DNA of 64,000 nt from CAYRIY01 sp964424335 (GTDB lineage Bacteria > Bacillota > Limnochordia > DTU080 > RSA5): NCBI GenBank assembly GCA_964424335.1, contig CAYRIY010000001.1, positions 112,631-176,630 of the forward strand, written 5' to 3'. Shown piece after piece: positions 42,287 through 52,300 of this stretch; the stretch's first letter is position 1, and the number at the start of each line of letters is the position of its first letter. The position numbers were made by a program, and so were the translations under genes. A model generated the notes under the pieces. It worked only from the letters and a program-made list of their open reading frames with translations, was not told the DNA's origin and made no database searches.

Positions 42287-43263
42287 GAAACCCACCTCGC
42301 GAACGCGACGGCACGCTCGACGACACGTCGCTCGACGTCTTCGAGCGTCCCCGAAAGCGTGCAGCCGGAGGCCCGTGCGTGACCTCCACCGCCAAACTCC
42401 TGCGCAAGCGCGCTCACGTCCACCGATTCACGCGACCGAAATCCTACCCGGATGCGGTTGTCGTCCAGCTCGCGAAAGATGATCGCGACCTCGACCCCGT
42501 CAATCATGCGGGGATACTGAATCAGTCCTTCGGACTCGTCCTCACGGGCTCCCTCTTCGACCAGCATGGCCTTTGTCAGTCGTATCCAGGCGACCCGCCC
42601 ATCGCCGCTTCGCTTTAGCGTTTCGAGGACGCGGCCCAGCAATCGGACATAACTCCAAGACCGCGTGTCGTAGATCTCCCGGGAGATAACGTCCGGCCTC
42701 GCGCCTGCCCGCACGAGCCGCGACGCGATTTCAAACACGCGGGCGCTCGTGTTGCTGAAGCGAAAGGAGCCGGTGTCGGCCATGATGGCGGCGTAAAGAA
42801 GCGTGGCGACGTCCGCGTCCAGGGGCACTTGATACGCCTCGATCAGGTCGTAGACGATCTCACCGGCGGCAGCCGCCTCCGGACGCACCCAGTTGACGTG
42901 CCCTGACCCGGGGTTGGTCACGTGGTGGTCGATGTTGATCACCTCGCGCACGGCGTCGGCAAGCGGCGCGGCATCGCCCGTTCGCTGCACCTCGCAGTCG
43001 ACCGCGATCAAACTGTCCCAAGTTGCGGATGAACCAGGCGCGACTCGATCGGGCCCAACGACCCGATCAATGCGGGGCAGGAAGCGCCACTGGGGAAGCA
43101 TCGCATCGTGGGAGACCGGCTGAGCGCGCTTTCCGAGCCGCTCGAGGAGCCAGTCCAGTGCCAAGATCGAGCCCACGCAGTCGGGGTCCGGGTCGATGTG
43201 ACAACTGATCAAAAAGCTCTCCCAGCGGTCGATGCTTCTCATGACGGCGTCGATTCCGGTCAT
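42283..43263 (-). CDS. nrnA: DHH-family oligoribonuclease / pAp phosphatase
   Basis: This 326-residue DHH/DHHA1 phosphoesterase has HIDPDPDCVGS, NIDHHVTN and GGGHARASGC. NrnA enzymes degrade nano-RNAs and 3'-phosphoadenosine 5'-phosphate. It overlaps the rbfA stop by four bases (ATGA) and is itself coupled to truB. Confidence 0.93.
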   Translation of the reverse strand: MTGIDAVMRSIDRWESFLISCHIDPDPDCVGSILALDWLLERLGKRAQPVSHDAMLPQWRFLPRIDRVVGPDRVAPGSSATWDSLIAVDCEVQRTGDAAPLADAVREVINIDHHVTNPGSGHVNWVRPEAAAAGEIVYDLIEAYQVPLDADVATLLYAAIMADTGSFRFSNTSARVFEIASRLVRAGARPDVISREIYDTRSWSYVRLLGRVLETLKRSGDGRVAWIRLTKAMLVEEGAREDESEGLIQYPRMIDGVEVAIIFRELDDNRIRVGFRSRESVDVSALAQEFGGGGHARASGCTLSGTLEDVERRVVERAVAFARWVS

Positions 43264-43664
43264 TTGCCCTCGTCGTCCCCATCGGTGCCCGCGCTCTTGC
43301 TCGCGGCGTTTGTGCCTTTGCCCCCGTCCGCCTTGACTTCGTTCAAGAGCTCGAAGATTCGAGCTCCGCGGGCAATGGATTCGTCGAACTCAAAGAGGAT
43401 TTCGGGCGTGTGGCGCAGCCGGATTCGCTTTCCGATCTCCGTTCGCACAAACCCCTTCGCGCTGCTGAGCGCCTCCATCGTGCCTTCCTTGGACGCCTCG
43501 TCGCCATAGATGCTCACAAACACTTTGACATGTCGCAAGTCCCCGGATACCTCGACGTCCGTCACCGTGACAAAACCGATCCGAGGGTCTTTGAGCTTGC
43601 GAATGATGTCGCTAGCTTCTTTCTTGATCTCCTCACGCACTCTTCCGGTTCTTAGGCCAGACAA
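43260..43664 (-). CDS. rbfA: Ribosome-binding factor A
   Basis: This 134-residue KH-like protein is needed for 16S rRNA maturation. RVREEIKKEASDI, DPRIGFVTVTDVEVSGDL and HTPEILFEFDES are typical. I chose the TTG at 43664 with AGGAGGTG six bases upstream; the GTG at 43673 overlaps that ribosome site. The tail is acidic and lysine/glycine-rich. Confidence 0.94.
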   Translation of the reverse strand: MSGLRTGRVREEIKKEASDIIRKLKDPRIGFVTVTDVEVSGDLRHVKVFVSIYGDEASKEGTMEALSSAKGFVRTEIGKRIRLRHTPEILFEFDESIARGARIFELLNEVKADGGKGTNAASKSAGTDGDDEGK

Positions 43665-43697
43665 AGGACCCACCTCCTTGTGCGTCGGCTTAGTTCA

Positions 43698-43997
43698 TTA
43701 CCGCCACTCGACCCACCAGTCTACGATCTCTGCCCCGTCGCGCTCTTCGGCGATCTTGCGAACGTTGGCGAGGGCGCGCTCGACCTGTACCCGCTCGCCG
43801 CTCAGCGATGCGGCGCACAGGAGCGAGCGCCCATGGACATCGAGGTAGCCGATCTCGGCGATACAAACGTCAAGTCTCGCGCGCACGCGATCGATCACGC
43901 CTTTGATGATCCGTCGCTTATCTTTGAGGGATTCGCACCCTTCGAGGCGGAGATCGAGCGTGATCATTCCCAGATGAACAGGGAAATCCTCGCTCAT
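43698..43997 (-). CDS. ylxP: YlxP-like DUF503 protein
   Basis: This 99-residue DUF503 protein is found between infB and rbfA in many Bacillota. The SLKDKRRIIKGVIDRVRARL stretch and the strand MITLDLRLEG are conserved. Its role in ribosome assembly is suggested only by context. The infB stop is seven bases upstream of the start. Confidence 0.88.
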   Translation of the reverse strand: MSEDFPVHLGMITLDLRLEGCESLKDKRRIIKGVIDRVRARLDVCIAEIGYLDVHGRSLLCAASLSGERVQVERALANVRKIAEERDGAEIVDWWVEWR

Positions 43998-44004
43998 GCG
44001 GGGT

Positions 44005-46137
44005 CTATACCTCCTGCATCTCGAACGCTTCGATCACGTCGCCCTCTTTGATGTCGTTGAACCGCTCGACACCGATTCCGCATTCGTAGCCTTCCGCCAC
44101 TTCCCTTACGTCATCCTTGAAACGCTTGAGCGAACTCAATTTTCCTTCGAAGATCACCACGTTGTCGCGCAGCACTCGCGCCTGGGCATTGCGAACGATC
44201 TTGCCGTCAATCACGTAGCAGCCGGCGACAACGCCGACGTTTGGCACCTTGAAGGTGGCTCTAACCTCGGCCCGTCCGAGGACGACCTCTTCGTAGGTCG
44301 GGTCGAGCATGCCTTCGATCGCTTGCTCGACGTCGCGAATCGCCTCGTAGATGATTCGGTAGAGTCGAATGTCGACACCTTCACGCTCGGCAAGATTGCG
44401 AGCGTTGGTCTCCGGACGCACGTTGAAACCGATAATGATGGCGTTGGAAGCGGCAGCGAGGTTGACGTCGCTTTCGGTAATGGCGCCGACCGCCCCGTGA
44501 ATCACGTTTACCCGAACCTCGTCCGTTGCCGCCTTTTCGAGCGAGTCGCGCAAAGCTTCGACCGAACCTTGGACGTCCGCCTTGACGAGGACATTCAGAT
44601 CCTTGACGTCGCCTGACTGAATTTGGCTGAACAACTCGGAAAGTCGGACCCGCTTGGCCCGCTGTGCGTCGTTTCGGGCCGTCTCCTGACGCTCAGCCGC
44701 CAATTGACGCGCGGTCTTCTCACCGTCGACCACCTCGACGAGGTCGCCCGCTCTTGGTACATCCGCGAAACCAAGCACTTCGACGGGCGTTGAGGGACCC
44801 GCTTCCCGCACGCTCTTACCGAACGCATCGAACATGGCGCGCACACGTCCCGGAACCGCGCCGGCGATGACCGCATCGCCCACGCGCAGCGTACCGTTGC
44901 GGACGATCACTTTGGCAACCGCGCCGCGGCCCTTGTCGAGTTCTGCCTCGATTACGGTGCCGGTGGCTTCACGCGACGGGTTGGCCACGAGCTCTCGCAT
45001 CTCGGCGACGAGCAAGATCATTTCGAGCAGATCCGAGATCCCTTCGCCCGCCAAGGCGCTGAGCGGCACGTAGATCGTGTCTCCGCCCCACTCCTCGGGC
45101 ACGAGTTCATGTTCTGCGAGTTGCTGTTTGATACGGTCGGGGTTCGCGGTCGGACGATCCATCTTATTGATCGCTACGATGATCGGCACTTCGGCCGCCT
45201 TGGCGTGGTTCATCGCTTCGATCGTCTGCGGCATCACGCCGTCGTCCGCCGCCACGACCAAGACAGCGATGTCCGTCACCTGCGCGCCGCGGGAGCGCAT
45301 CGCAGTAAATGCCTCGTGACCGGGCGTGTCAATGAATGTGATCTTTTTGCCTTCGTAAGAAATCTGATACGCGCCGACGTGTTGCGTGATGCCGCCCGCC
45401 TCCGACGCTGCCACGCGGGACTTGCGAATCGTGTCGAGCAGCGTGGTCTTGCCGTGGTCGACGTGGCCCATAATCGTTACGATCGGAGGACGAGGGGACA
45501 GGGACTCGGGCGCGTCGTCGCGCTGATCGATCTTGGAGACGCGGTTGGAATCGGGGCGCTTTACGTGAAATCCGACTTTGCGTGCGACCATGGCTGCGGC
45601 CTCGTGATCGATGCTCTGGTTGATCCCAGCCAGGACGCCTGCGCCCATCAGCGTCTTGATGATGGCGGTCGCCGGGACGCCGAGCTTATCGGCAAACTCT
45701 TTCACGGTGATCGTGTCGGGCAAGATAAGGGTGCCGCGGCTTCCGGGTTGGTCGGAGCCTTGCTGCGCGCTCTTGCGGGCGCGATCGCCGCTTGGCGCTC
45801 CGGCTGTCCGCCGCGCGCCGCCTTGAGGTCGAGACGCGCCGGCAGGGGCGGCAGCTTTCACCGCGCTCGCCTTGCCGTTGGGCCTTGCGGGGCCGCCGGA
45901 AGCCGTTTGGGGAGCCTCAGCCTTGGCTTGGGATACGGCCTGGGGAGCAGTCTGCTGTTTTGCTTCGCTCTCTTTGGAGCCACCGGAAAAATGTTCGATC
46001 ACCATCTGCGCGATGTCGTCTTCGATTGTGCTCATGTGGTTCTTCACATCTGCGCCGAGGTCGGTCAGAAAATCGACTAACTCCTTGCTCTCGATCCCGC
46101 AGTCTCGCGCCAGTTCATACACGCGCAATTTAGTCAT
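44005..46137 (-). CDS. infB: Translation initiation factor IF-2
   Basis: This 710-residue GTPase brings initiator tRNA to the 30S subunit. It has an N-terminal IF2N domain (KLRVYELARDCGIESKELVD), an alanine/proline-rich linker, a G domain (GHVDHGKTTL, DTPGHEAF, NKMDR) and domains II-IV. I chose the ATG at 46137 with GAGGTG six bases upstream. It follows ylxQ by five bases. Confidence 0.97.
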   Translation of the reverse strand: MTKLRVYELARDCGIESKELVDFLTDLGADVKNHMSTIEDDIAQMVIEHFSGGSKESEAKQQTAPQAVSQAKAEAPQTASGGPARPNGKASAVKAAAPAGASRPQGGARRTAGAPSGDRARKSAQQGSDQPGSRGTLILPDTITVKEFADKLGVPATAIIKTLMGAGVLAGINQSIDHEAAAMVARKVGFHVKRPDSNRVSKIDQRDDAPESLSPRPPIVTIMGHVDHGKTTLLDTIRKSRVAASEAGGITQHVGAYQISYEGKKITFIDTPGHEAFTAMRSRGAQVTDIAVLVVAADDGVMPQTIEAMNHAKAAEVPIIVAINKMDRPTANPDRIKQQLAEHELVPEEWGGDTIYVPLSALAGEGISDLLEMILLVAEMRELVANPSREATGTVIEAELDKGRGAVAKVIVRNGTLRVGDAVIAGAVPGRVRAMFDAFGKSVREAGPSTPVEVLGFADVPRAGDLVEVVDGEKTARQLAAERQETARNDAQRAKRVRLSELFSQIQSGDVKDLNVLVKADVQGSVEALRDSLEKAATDEVRVNVIHGAVGAITESDVNLAAASNAIIIGFNVRPETNARNLAEREGVDIRLYRIIYEAIRDVEQAIEGMLDPTYEEVVLGRAEVRATFKVPNVGVVAGCYVIDGKIVRNAQARVLRDNVVIFEGKLSSLKRFKDDVREVAEGYECGIGVERFNDIKEGDVIEAFEMQEV

Positions 46138-46142
46138 GCACA

Positions 46143-46466
46143 TCACCTCAAACCTTTCTCGTCTCCGACGCTTCCTTCAAGGATCTCCTTCAAGGAGAGG
46201 GCGAAGCGATCGTCAAGGAGTGCGACGATCCCCACTTCGCCCCGTCCGAGCGCCGTGCCCAATGAGTCCTTAGTTCCCCACTCAAATAGGGGAATTCCGA
46301 CTTGAGTCGCATACCGCTCGGCATGACGCCGAGCGCGCAACGATGCATCCTTTGCGATCACCAACGCCTTTGCTTCCCGGCGTGCGACGCTCCTTTCGAC
46401 GGCCCCGGCCCCAAGCGCCAAGCGACCGGCCCGCCGGGAGAAACCAAGCACGTCCTCTACCCTCAC
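46143..46466 (-). CDS. ylxQ: YlxQ/L7Ae-like RNA-binding protein
   Basis: This 107-residue protein is of the L7Ae/L30e fold, with LGFSRRAGRLALGAGAVERSV and KALVIAKDAS. Such proteins bind kink-turn RNA. The GTG start overlaps the ylxR stop by four bases. The gene lies in its usual place between ylxR and infB. Confidence 0.9.
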   Translation of the reverse strand: MRVEDVLGFSRRAGRLALGAGAVERSVARREAKALVIAKDASLRARRHAERYATQVGIPLFEWGTKDSLGTALGRGEVGIVALLDDRFALSLKEILEGSVGDEKGLR

Positions 46467-46735
46467 GGCGTCGACGCCTTCAGTTCCTCTTTAAGTCGAT
46501 CCAGCAGTTCGTCCGGGACCGGTCGCTCCAAAGCCCGTTCGAGCCGCTTACCTTTTGCCGCGGCTTCCAGACACTCGAGATCCGGGCAAATGTACGCGCC
46601 GCGCCCGGATTTCTTGCCTGTCAAGTCTACATGCAATTCACCCTCAGGGTCGCGCACGACCCTGATCATTTCTTTTTTGGGTCGCGTGGCGCGACAGCCC
46701 ACACAAGTCCGCATCGGCACTTTGCGCTGTTTCAT
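46463..46735 (-). CDS. ylxR: YlxR-like DUF448 protein
   Basis: This 90-residue YlxR-family protein has RTCVGCRATRPKKEMIRVVR and GRGAYICPDLECLE, with a CxxC near the start. YlxR has been proposed to bind RNA and RNase P. The ATG has GGAGG eight bases upstream. Confidence 0.92.
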   Translation of the reverse strand: MKQRKVPMRTCVGCRATRPKKEMIRVVRDPEGELHVDLTGKKSGRGAYICPDLECLEAAAKGKRLERALERPVPDELLDRLKEELKASTP

Positions 46736-46772
46736 AGCATGCGCCTCCGATCATGGTCGATTCGCCGCGCGC

Positions 46773-48491
46773 TTAGGAATCCTCGTTCTCCCTTGCATCG
46801 AGCAGTGCGCGCAGTTCGGCCAAGTCTTTGAGGACGAGTTTATCCTTTGGCCCTTGATCCTTCGAGGACCCCTTCCCTTTTCGCTTGCCGCGCCCGGAAT
46901 CTGACCGCGTCAAGTCCTCATCGCTGTTCGTTACAAAGACCACATCTTCAAGGTCGTCGATATCGTCGTCGTCATCGCCGCCAAACAGCGTCGGCAGCTC
47001 TTCTTCATCGTCGAGGACCTCTTCCTCGATCAACTCGTGAAGATCTTGCAGCTCAGCCTTCTTCGGCCGCGTGCGCCGCGGTTTTGGCAAGACCTCTTCG
47101 GTCTCTTCCTTGACCTCTTCGAGCTCTTCGAAGACGACTTCAGGGATCTCCAGTACGATTTCGTCTTCCTCGGCTACATCGTCGTCCTGGATGACGTCGT
47201 CCACTTCGACGACGGGCGGCTCCTCCACGACGATCTCGGCCTCTTCCTCCGGCTCTTCTGCGAGCGCAGCGGGGACTTCCTCGATGGCCGGCTCTGCCAC
47301 TTCCTCGATGGGCTCTGGCTCCACATGGTCGATCGCGGGTTCGGCAGCAGCGGGTTCCTCGATGGCCGGTTCGGGCTCGGCCTTGGCGGCTTCCTCGGCT
47401 GCGGCTTTCGCCTGCTGGGCCGCTTCAAGCTTGCGCTGCGCCTCAAGGAGCGCGAGCTCCGCCATCTGCGTGTCGCTCTTGATGTCGATCTTCCATCCGG
47501 TAAGCCGTGCGGCGAGCCGGGCGTTTTGTCCTTCTCGACCGATCGCGAGTGAAAGTTGATGGTCAGGCACGACGGCCCTTGCGGACTTTTCCTCTTCGTT
47601 TATATAGACGCGCAAGACGCGGGCTGGACTGAGCGCGTTGGCGATAAATCGCTCCGGAGCCGAGTCGTACTCGACGATGTCGATTTTCTCGCCCTTGAGC
47701 TCCTGCACAATGGTTTGCACCCTCATGCCGCGGGGGCCGACACACGCGCCGACCGGGTCGACGTTGGGGTCGGAGGAGGAGACGGCGATCTTTGAGCGGT
47801 TGCCGGCCTCGCGCGCCACCGCTCGGATCTCGACGACGCCGTCGTGAATCTCCGGCACTTCGAGCTCGAAAAGGCGCTTCAATAGGCCCGGATGCGTTCG
47901 GGAGACGATCACCTGGGGACCCTTGGTCGTCTCGCGAACCTCGCTGACATAAGTCTTGATGCGGGCGCCATGCGAGTAGTTTTCTTTTGGAATTTGTTCG
48001 CTCGGTGGGAGAATGGCCTCGACCTTGCCCAGGTCAACCAAGATGTTGCGGTACTCTGAGCGCTGGACGATGCCAGTGACGACGTCGCCTTCGCGGTTTG
48101 AGTATTCCTCGAATACGAGCGCTCGCTCCGCCTCGCGGATCCGTTGAATTACGACTTGTTTGGCCGTTTGTGCGGCGATGCGGCCAAAGTCCCTCGGAGT
48201 CACCTCGACCTCGACGATGTCCCCGATGTTGTAGTTAGGATCCTTCCTGCGAGCTTGCTCGAGCGAGATCTCGTTCGCCTCGTCGAATACTTCTTCGACG
48301 ACTTCTTTTTGGGCGAACACCTGAATCTGGCCGCTCGTATCCGAGACGCTGACGCGCACGTTTTGGGCGGCGTCGTCGTTTCGCTTGTACGCCGATACGA
48401 TTGCCGCCTCGATTGCCTCGAGCAGGATCTCTTTAGCGATGCCCCTTTCCCGCTCGAGCTCGTTTAAGGCTCCCACCAACTCCAAATTCAT
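46773..48491 (-). CDS. nusA: Transcription termination/antitermination protein NusA with long acidic tail
   Basis: This 572-residue protein has the normal N-terminal domain, S1, KH1 and KH2 (DPVGACVGPRGMRVQTIVQEL, LAIGREGQNARLAARLTGWK) up to about residue 345. It adds some 225 residues rich in glutamate, alanine and aspartate (EAAQQAKAAAEE, then runs of E and D, then a basic GRGKRKGKG). Bacillus NusA ends near residue 371. The tail is unusual. It binds RNA polymerase and controls pausing, termination and antitermination. Confidence 0.94.
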   Translation of the reverse strand: MNLELVGALNELERERGIAKEILLEAIEAAIVSAYKRNDDAAQNVRVSVSDTSGQIQVFAQKEVVEEVFDEANEISLEQARRKDPNYNIGDIVEVEVTPRDFGRIAAQTAKQVVIQRIREAERALVFEEYSNREGDVVTGIVQRSEYRNILVDLGKVEAILPPSEQIPKENYSHGARIKTYVSEVRETTKGPQVIVSRTHPGLLKRLFELEVPEIHDGVVEIRAVAREAGNRSKIAVSSSDPNVDPVGACVGPRGMRVQTIVQELKGEKIDIVEYDSAPERFIANALSPARVLRVYINEEEKSARAVVPDHQLSLAIGREGQNARLAARLTGWKIDIKSDTQMAELALLEAQRKLEAAQQAKAAAEEAAKAEPEPAIEEPAAAEPAIDHVEPEPIEEVAEPAIEEVPAALAEEPEEEAEIVVEEPPVVEVDDVIQDDDVAEEDEIVLEIPEVVFEELEEVKEETEEVLPKPRRTRPKKAELQDLHELIEEEVLDDEEELPTLFGGDDDDDIDDLEDVVFVTNSDEDLTRSDSGRGKRKGKGSSKDQGPKDKLVLKDLAELRALLDARENEDS

Positions 48492-48605
48492 CGCTCTCGT
48501 TCTCCTCCTGTCAAAGGCGTTTCATAAATAGGAGCTTGTTTCGAAAAGTCCGCGCACATGGCGAGCTTGGGCCTATGTCCGAACCAACGCTTGTATGGCG
48601 GACTT

Positions 48606-49073
48606 TTAGTACTCCGGAACCAAGTTGGCCCGAGCGATCATCTTGAGCGGAACGACATACTCCTCGCCGTCCACTTCCACCCTGACGTCGTCGCCGTCGA
48701 GGCCGAGCAGGGCGCCCTTCCAGTTTTTGCGTCCATCGATCGGAGCGAAGGTCCTCAGCTTGACGGTGCGACCACAAAACCGTTCGTAATCCGATCGCTT
48801 TTTCAAAGGGCGATCCAGACCGGGCGACGACACTTCGAGCGAGTAACTTCCCGGGATCGGATCGATCTCATCGAGCCGATCACTCAAAGCTTCGCTCACC
48901 AGTTGACAGTCGTCGAGGGTCACGCCGGTCTCCTTATCGATGAACACTCGCAAGTAGTAACCACTCGGCTCTTTGACGTACTCGACGTCGACAAGTTCGA
49001 GGCCTGACGCTGCGGCAATCTCAGTCGCCAGCTCCGATGTCAGGGCTTCGATCTTTTGCCTCGTCATACCCAC
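48606..49073 (-). CDS. rimP: Ribosome maturation factor RimP
   Basis: This 155-residue protein is needed for 30S assembly. VDVEYVKEPSGYYLRVFIDKE, CQLVSEALSD and EVSSPGLDRPLKK are typical. I chose the GTG at 49073, ten bases after GGGAG; an ATG two codons later is an alternative. It is the first gene of the nusA-infB operon. Confidence 0.92.
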   Translation of the reverse strand: MGMTRQKIEALTSELATEIAAASGLELVDVEYVKEPSGYYLRVFIDKETGVTLDDCQLVSEALSDRLDEIDPIPGSYSLEVSSPGLDRPLKKRSDYERFCGRTVKLRTFAPIDGRKNWKGALLGLDGDDVRVEVDGEEYVVPLKMIARANLVPEY

Positions 49074-49211
49074 ATTTCGCGCTCTCCCATGGGACAATTG
49101 CGGCCGTCGCGACAGGAGCGGACCTTCCGCATCATAGGCTGTCGCGCTTCGCGCAAAATCCGCGGTCGTTTAGGGGCGGTCCCGGCTCGTTAGGCTCCCC
49201 TTGACAGTACG

Positions 49212-49236
49212 AAAGAGTGGGGGTCGCCCACTCTTT
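49212..49236 (-). promoter_or_regulatory. Terminator-like hairpin in the rimP leader
   Basis: AAAGAGTGGG and CCCACTCTTT form a 10-base-pair stem with a five-base loop. The exit is TTCGTAC, so it lacks a proper U tract. It may be an attenuator or RNase site in the nusA-operon leader. Confidence 0.55.
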
Positions 49237-49272
49237 TACGCAAAAAGAGAAACATGCCGCCGTCCGAAAATA

Positions 49273-49323
49273 GGTGAACCCTGAATACAGGACAAGGCCC
49301 CCGGCGGGGCCTTGAACTTCACC
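49273..49323 (-). ncRNA. Candidate three-way-junction leader RNA of the rimP-nusA-infB operon
   Basis: Right after the promoter the RNA can form a closed three-way junction. GGTGAA pairs with TTCACC on the outside. Inside are a nine-pair hairpin (CAAGGCCCC and GGGGCCTTG around GCCG) and a four-pair hairpin (CCTG-TATT-CAGG), with linkers of only one to three bases. The neatness suggests a functional 5' element, but no known family was recognised. The 49074-49386 gap otherwise holds only the hairpin and promoter listed separately. Confidence 0.55.
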
Positions 49324-49331
49324 TCGACGGC

Positions 49332-49360
49332 ATTATATCACCGTTGCTTGCATTTGACAA
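49332..49360 (-). promoter_or_regulatory. Strong sigma-A promoter for the rimP-nusA-infB operon
   Basis: TTGTCA (49360-49355) and TATAAT (49337-49332) are 17 bases apart, with TG before the -10. Start of transcription is expected near 49325. Confidence 0.8.
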
Positions 49361-49386
49361 GTCCACATGTGATGCGTGTTGGAGCG

Positions 49387-52300
49387 CTAAAAGAGCGCGA
49401 TTTGATCAGTCTCGGGAAGCGATCCGAGCGCGCCATGATTTCGCAGCGCCTCGATGACGGTCTTACTCACTTTGCCCCGGCGCTGTAAGTCCTCGATCGA
49501 GGTAAACGGGCGCTCTCTCGCCTCCGCTAGGGACCGGGCCGCTGCATCGCCCACTCCTTGGATCGACGCGAGAGGGCAGCGGAGCCCATCGCCTTCGATT
49601 AGGAAACGCTCGACATCGGAGACATAAATGTCGACCGGATGAAAGCGGACCCCGCGCGCCATCGCCTCGAGCGCTACTTCCAAGACGGTGACGGTCCCCT
49701 TCTCCTTCGCGGTCGCCTCGTTGCCCTTTGCTTCGAGCCGCTCGATCTCCGATCGGCAAACTCGCTCGCCTTGGACGACCAGATCGGCGTCGAAATCGCC
49801 CGCCCTCACCGAAAAGTAGGCTGCGTAAAACGCTAGGGGGTGATGGACTTTGAAGTATGCGATCCTGAGGGCCATCATCACGTAGGCGGCAGCGTGAGCT
49901 TTGGGAAACAGATACGAGATCTTTCGGCACGACTCGATGTACCACTTCGGAACGCCTTTGCCAAGCATCTTTTGCTCGTCTTCTTCCGAGACGCCCCGGC
50001 CTTTTCGGATCCGTTCCGAAATGGCGAACGCTTCGCCGGGCGAAAGCCCTTGACGAATCAAGTAGGTCATGATGTCGTCCCGAGTGGCGATTACTTCCTT
50101 GAGCGTCGAGGTCTTGTTTTTGATCAACTCTTGAGCGTTGCCCGTCCACACATTCGTCCCGTGTGAGAGGCCGGAGATGCGAATGAGCTCGCCCACCGTC
50201 GTCGGGCGCGTCTCGATGAGCATCTGCCGGACAAAGCGCGTGCCAAACTCGGGAATGGCAAGCGTCCCGACCTCCCCCGACGCGGCGGTCTTGTCGATTC
50301 CAAGGCTCTCAAGGCCGGAGAAAATCTTGAGCGTCTCCGGATCGTCGATTGGGATCTCGCGCACATTGACGCCTGTGAGGTCTTCGAGCATGCGCAGCAT
50401 CGTAGGGTCGTCGTGTCCGAGAATGTCGAGTTTCACCAACGTGTCATGGATCGTGTCGCAGTCGAAGTGTGTCGTAATGATGTCGGTCGAATCGTCGTTC
50501 GCGGGACGTTGGATCGGCGTGAACTCGTAGATCTCACGGCCTTCGGGGACGACCATCAGCCCTCCCGGATGCTGGCCGGTCGTGCGACGGACCCCAGAGC
50601 ACCCGCGCACGAGCCGGTTGATTTCGGCCATGCGAGCCTGGACGCCTTTGGAATCCAAAAAGTTTCGTACGTAGCCGTACGCGGTGCGTTCGGCGAGCCG
50701 ACCGATCGTCCCGGCACGGAACACCCGATCCGAACCAAAGAGCTGCTCCGCGTACTTGTGCGCATGGGGTTGGTACTCTCCGGAAAAGTTGAGGTCGATG
50801 TCCGGCACCTTATCGCCGTGAAATCCTAGGAACGTCTCGAAGGGAATGTCGAACCCATCCCGGTGCAGGCGCTCGCCGCACGTCGGACACGCCTTGTGCG
50901 GCAAGTCTCGCCCGGACGCATAACTGCCGTCGTCAAACACCTCGAAATAGTGGCACGCCGTGCAAACATAATGCGGCGGCAACGGGTTCACTTCGGTAAT
51001 GCCGCACATCGTGGCGACGAAGGAAGAACCGACGGATCCTCGAGAGCCTACGAGGTAGCCGTCCTCGAGCGACTTAGCCACGAGTTTGTGCGCGATCAGG
51101 TAAAGCGAGGCGTACCCGTTGTCGATGATCGACGCCAGCTCTTTGTCGAGGCGCTCGCGCACCAAATCCGGGAGATTTTCGCCGTACATTCGCTTTGCAT
51201 TGGAAGTAGCCATCTCCCGTATCTCTTCATCGGCCCCCTCCAACGTGGGCGGGTGAAATCCGGCGGGAACGGGCCGCATCTCCTTCGTGGACTCCGCAAT
51301 CGCGCGCGGCGTCGTGACGACGACTTCGTACGCCTTCTCCTCGCCCAGGTATGAAAACTCTTCGAGCATCTCGGCGGTCGTGCGCAAATAGAGCGGCGTC
51401 GGGCGTTCGACGTCAAAGCCGTGCCCTGCCATGATGATTTGCCGGAAAATCTCGTCCTCGGGTTTTAGGAAATGGACGTCCCCCGTAGCCACGACCGGCT
51501 TGCCGAGCTCTTCGCCTAAGGCGACGATCCTGCGGTTGATCGCTCTTAGGTCTTCGGGGCCGCTCACGTGGCCGTCGTCCACGAGAAACATGTTGTTCGC
51601 CAAGGGTTGAATCTCAAGGTAATCGTAGAACTCGGCGATCTCTCGCACTTTTTCATCCGGGGCGCCGCTTAGGATCGCCTGGTACAACTCGCCCGCCTCG
51701 CAGGCCGAACCTACCCAGATGCCCTCACGGTACTGGCTAAGCACTTCCTTGGGGATGCGCGGACGCCTGTGGAAGTACTCCAAGTGAGAGATCGACACGA
51801 GTTTGTAGAGGTTGACGAGGCCTACCTCGTCCTTGGCGAGTAAGACGATGTGGTACATCTTGCTGCTTTTCTCCGGCGATTCGACCAAGTAACCTTCGAC
51901 CCCGTAGATCAACTTGATCCCCGCGGCCGAAGCGGCGGCATACGCTTCGGGAAACGCCTGAACGACACCGTGGTCGGTGATGGCGATCGCCGGATGCCCC
52001 CATTCAGCCGCCATGCGTATTAGTGGATCAATGTCGACAGCGCCGTCAAGCGCGCTCATTTTCGTGTGGAGGTGAAGCTCAACGCGCGGCGTCTCGGCGT
52101 CGTCTTTGCGCGACGGGGGCGCCGGAACGCGCATGATGTCTCGAGGCATCAGCGTGAGCTCGCCTGAAAAGCGGTCGAACTGAGCGCCGCCCCGCACGCG
52201 GACCCAGTCGCCGACGGCCAGGGAAAACCCTTGCGAATCTTCATTCTCGAAGATCTTCGCGCCGATCGAGTCCGTCTTGTCGCTCACATCGAACGTAATT

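Noticed and set aside
45109..46080. 323-residue open frame on the + strand
   Set aside because: Antisense to infB, with no recognisable domain.
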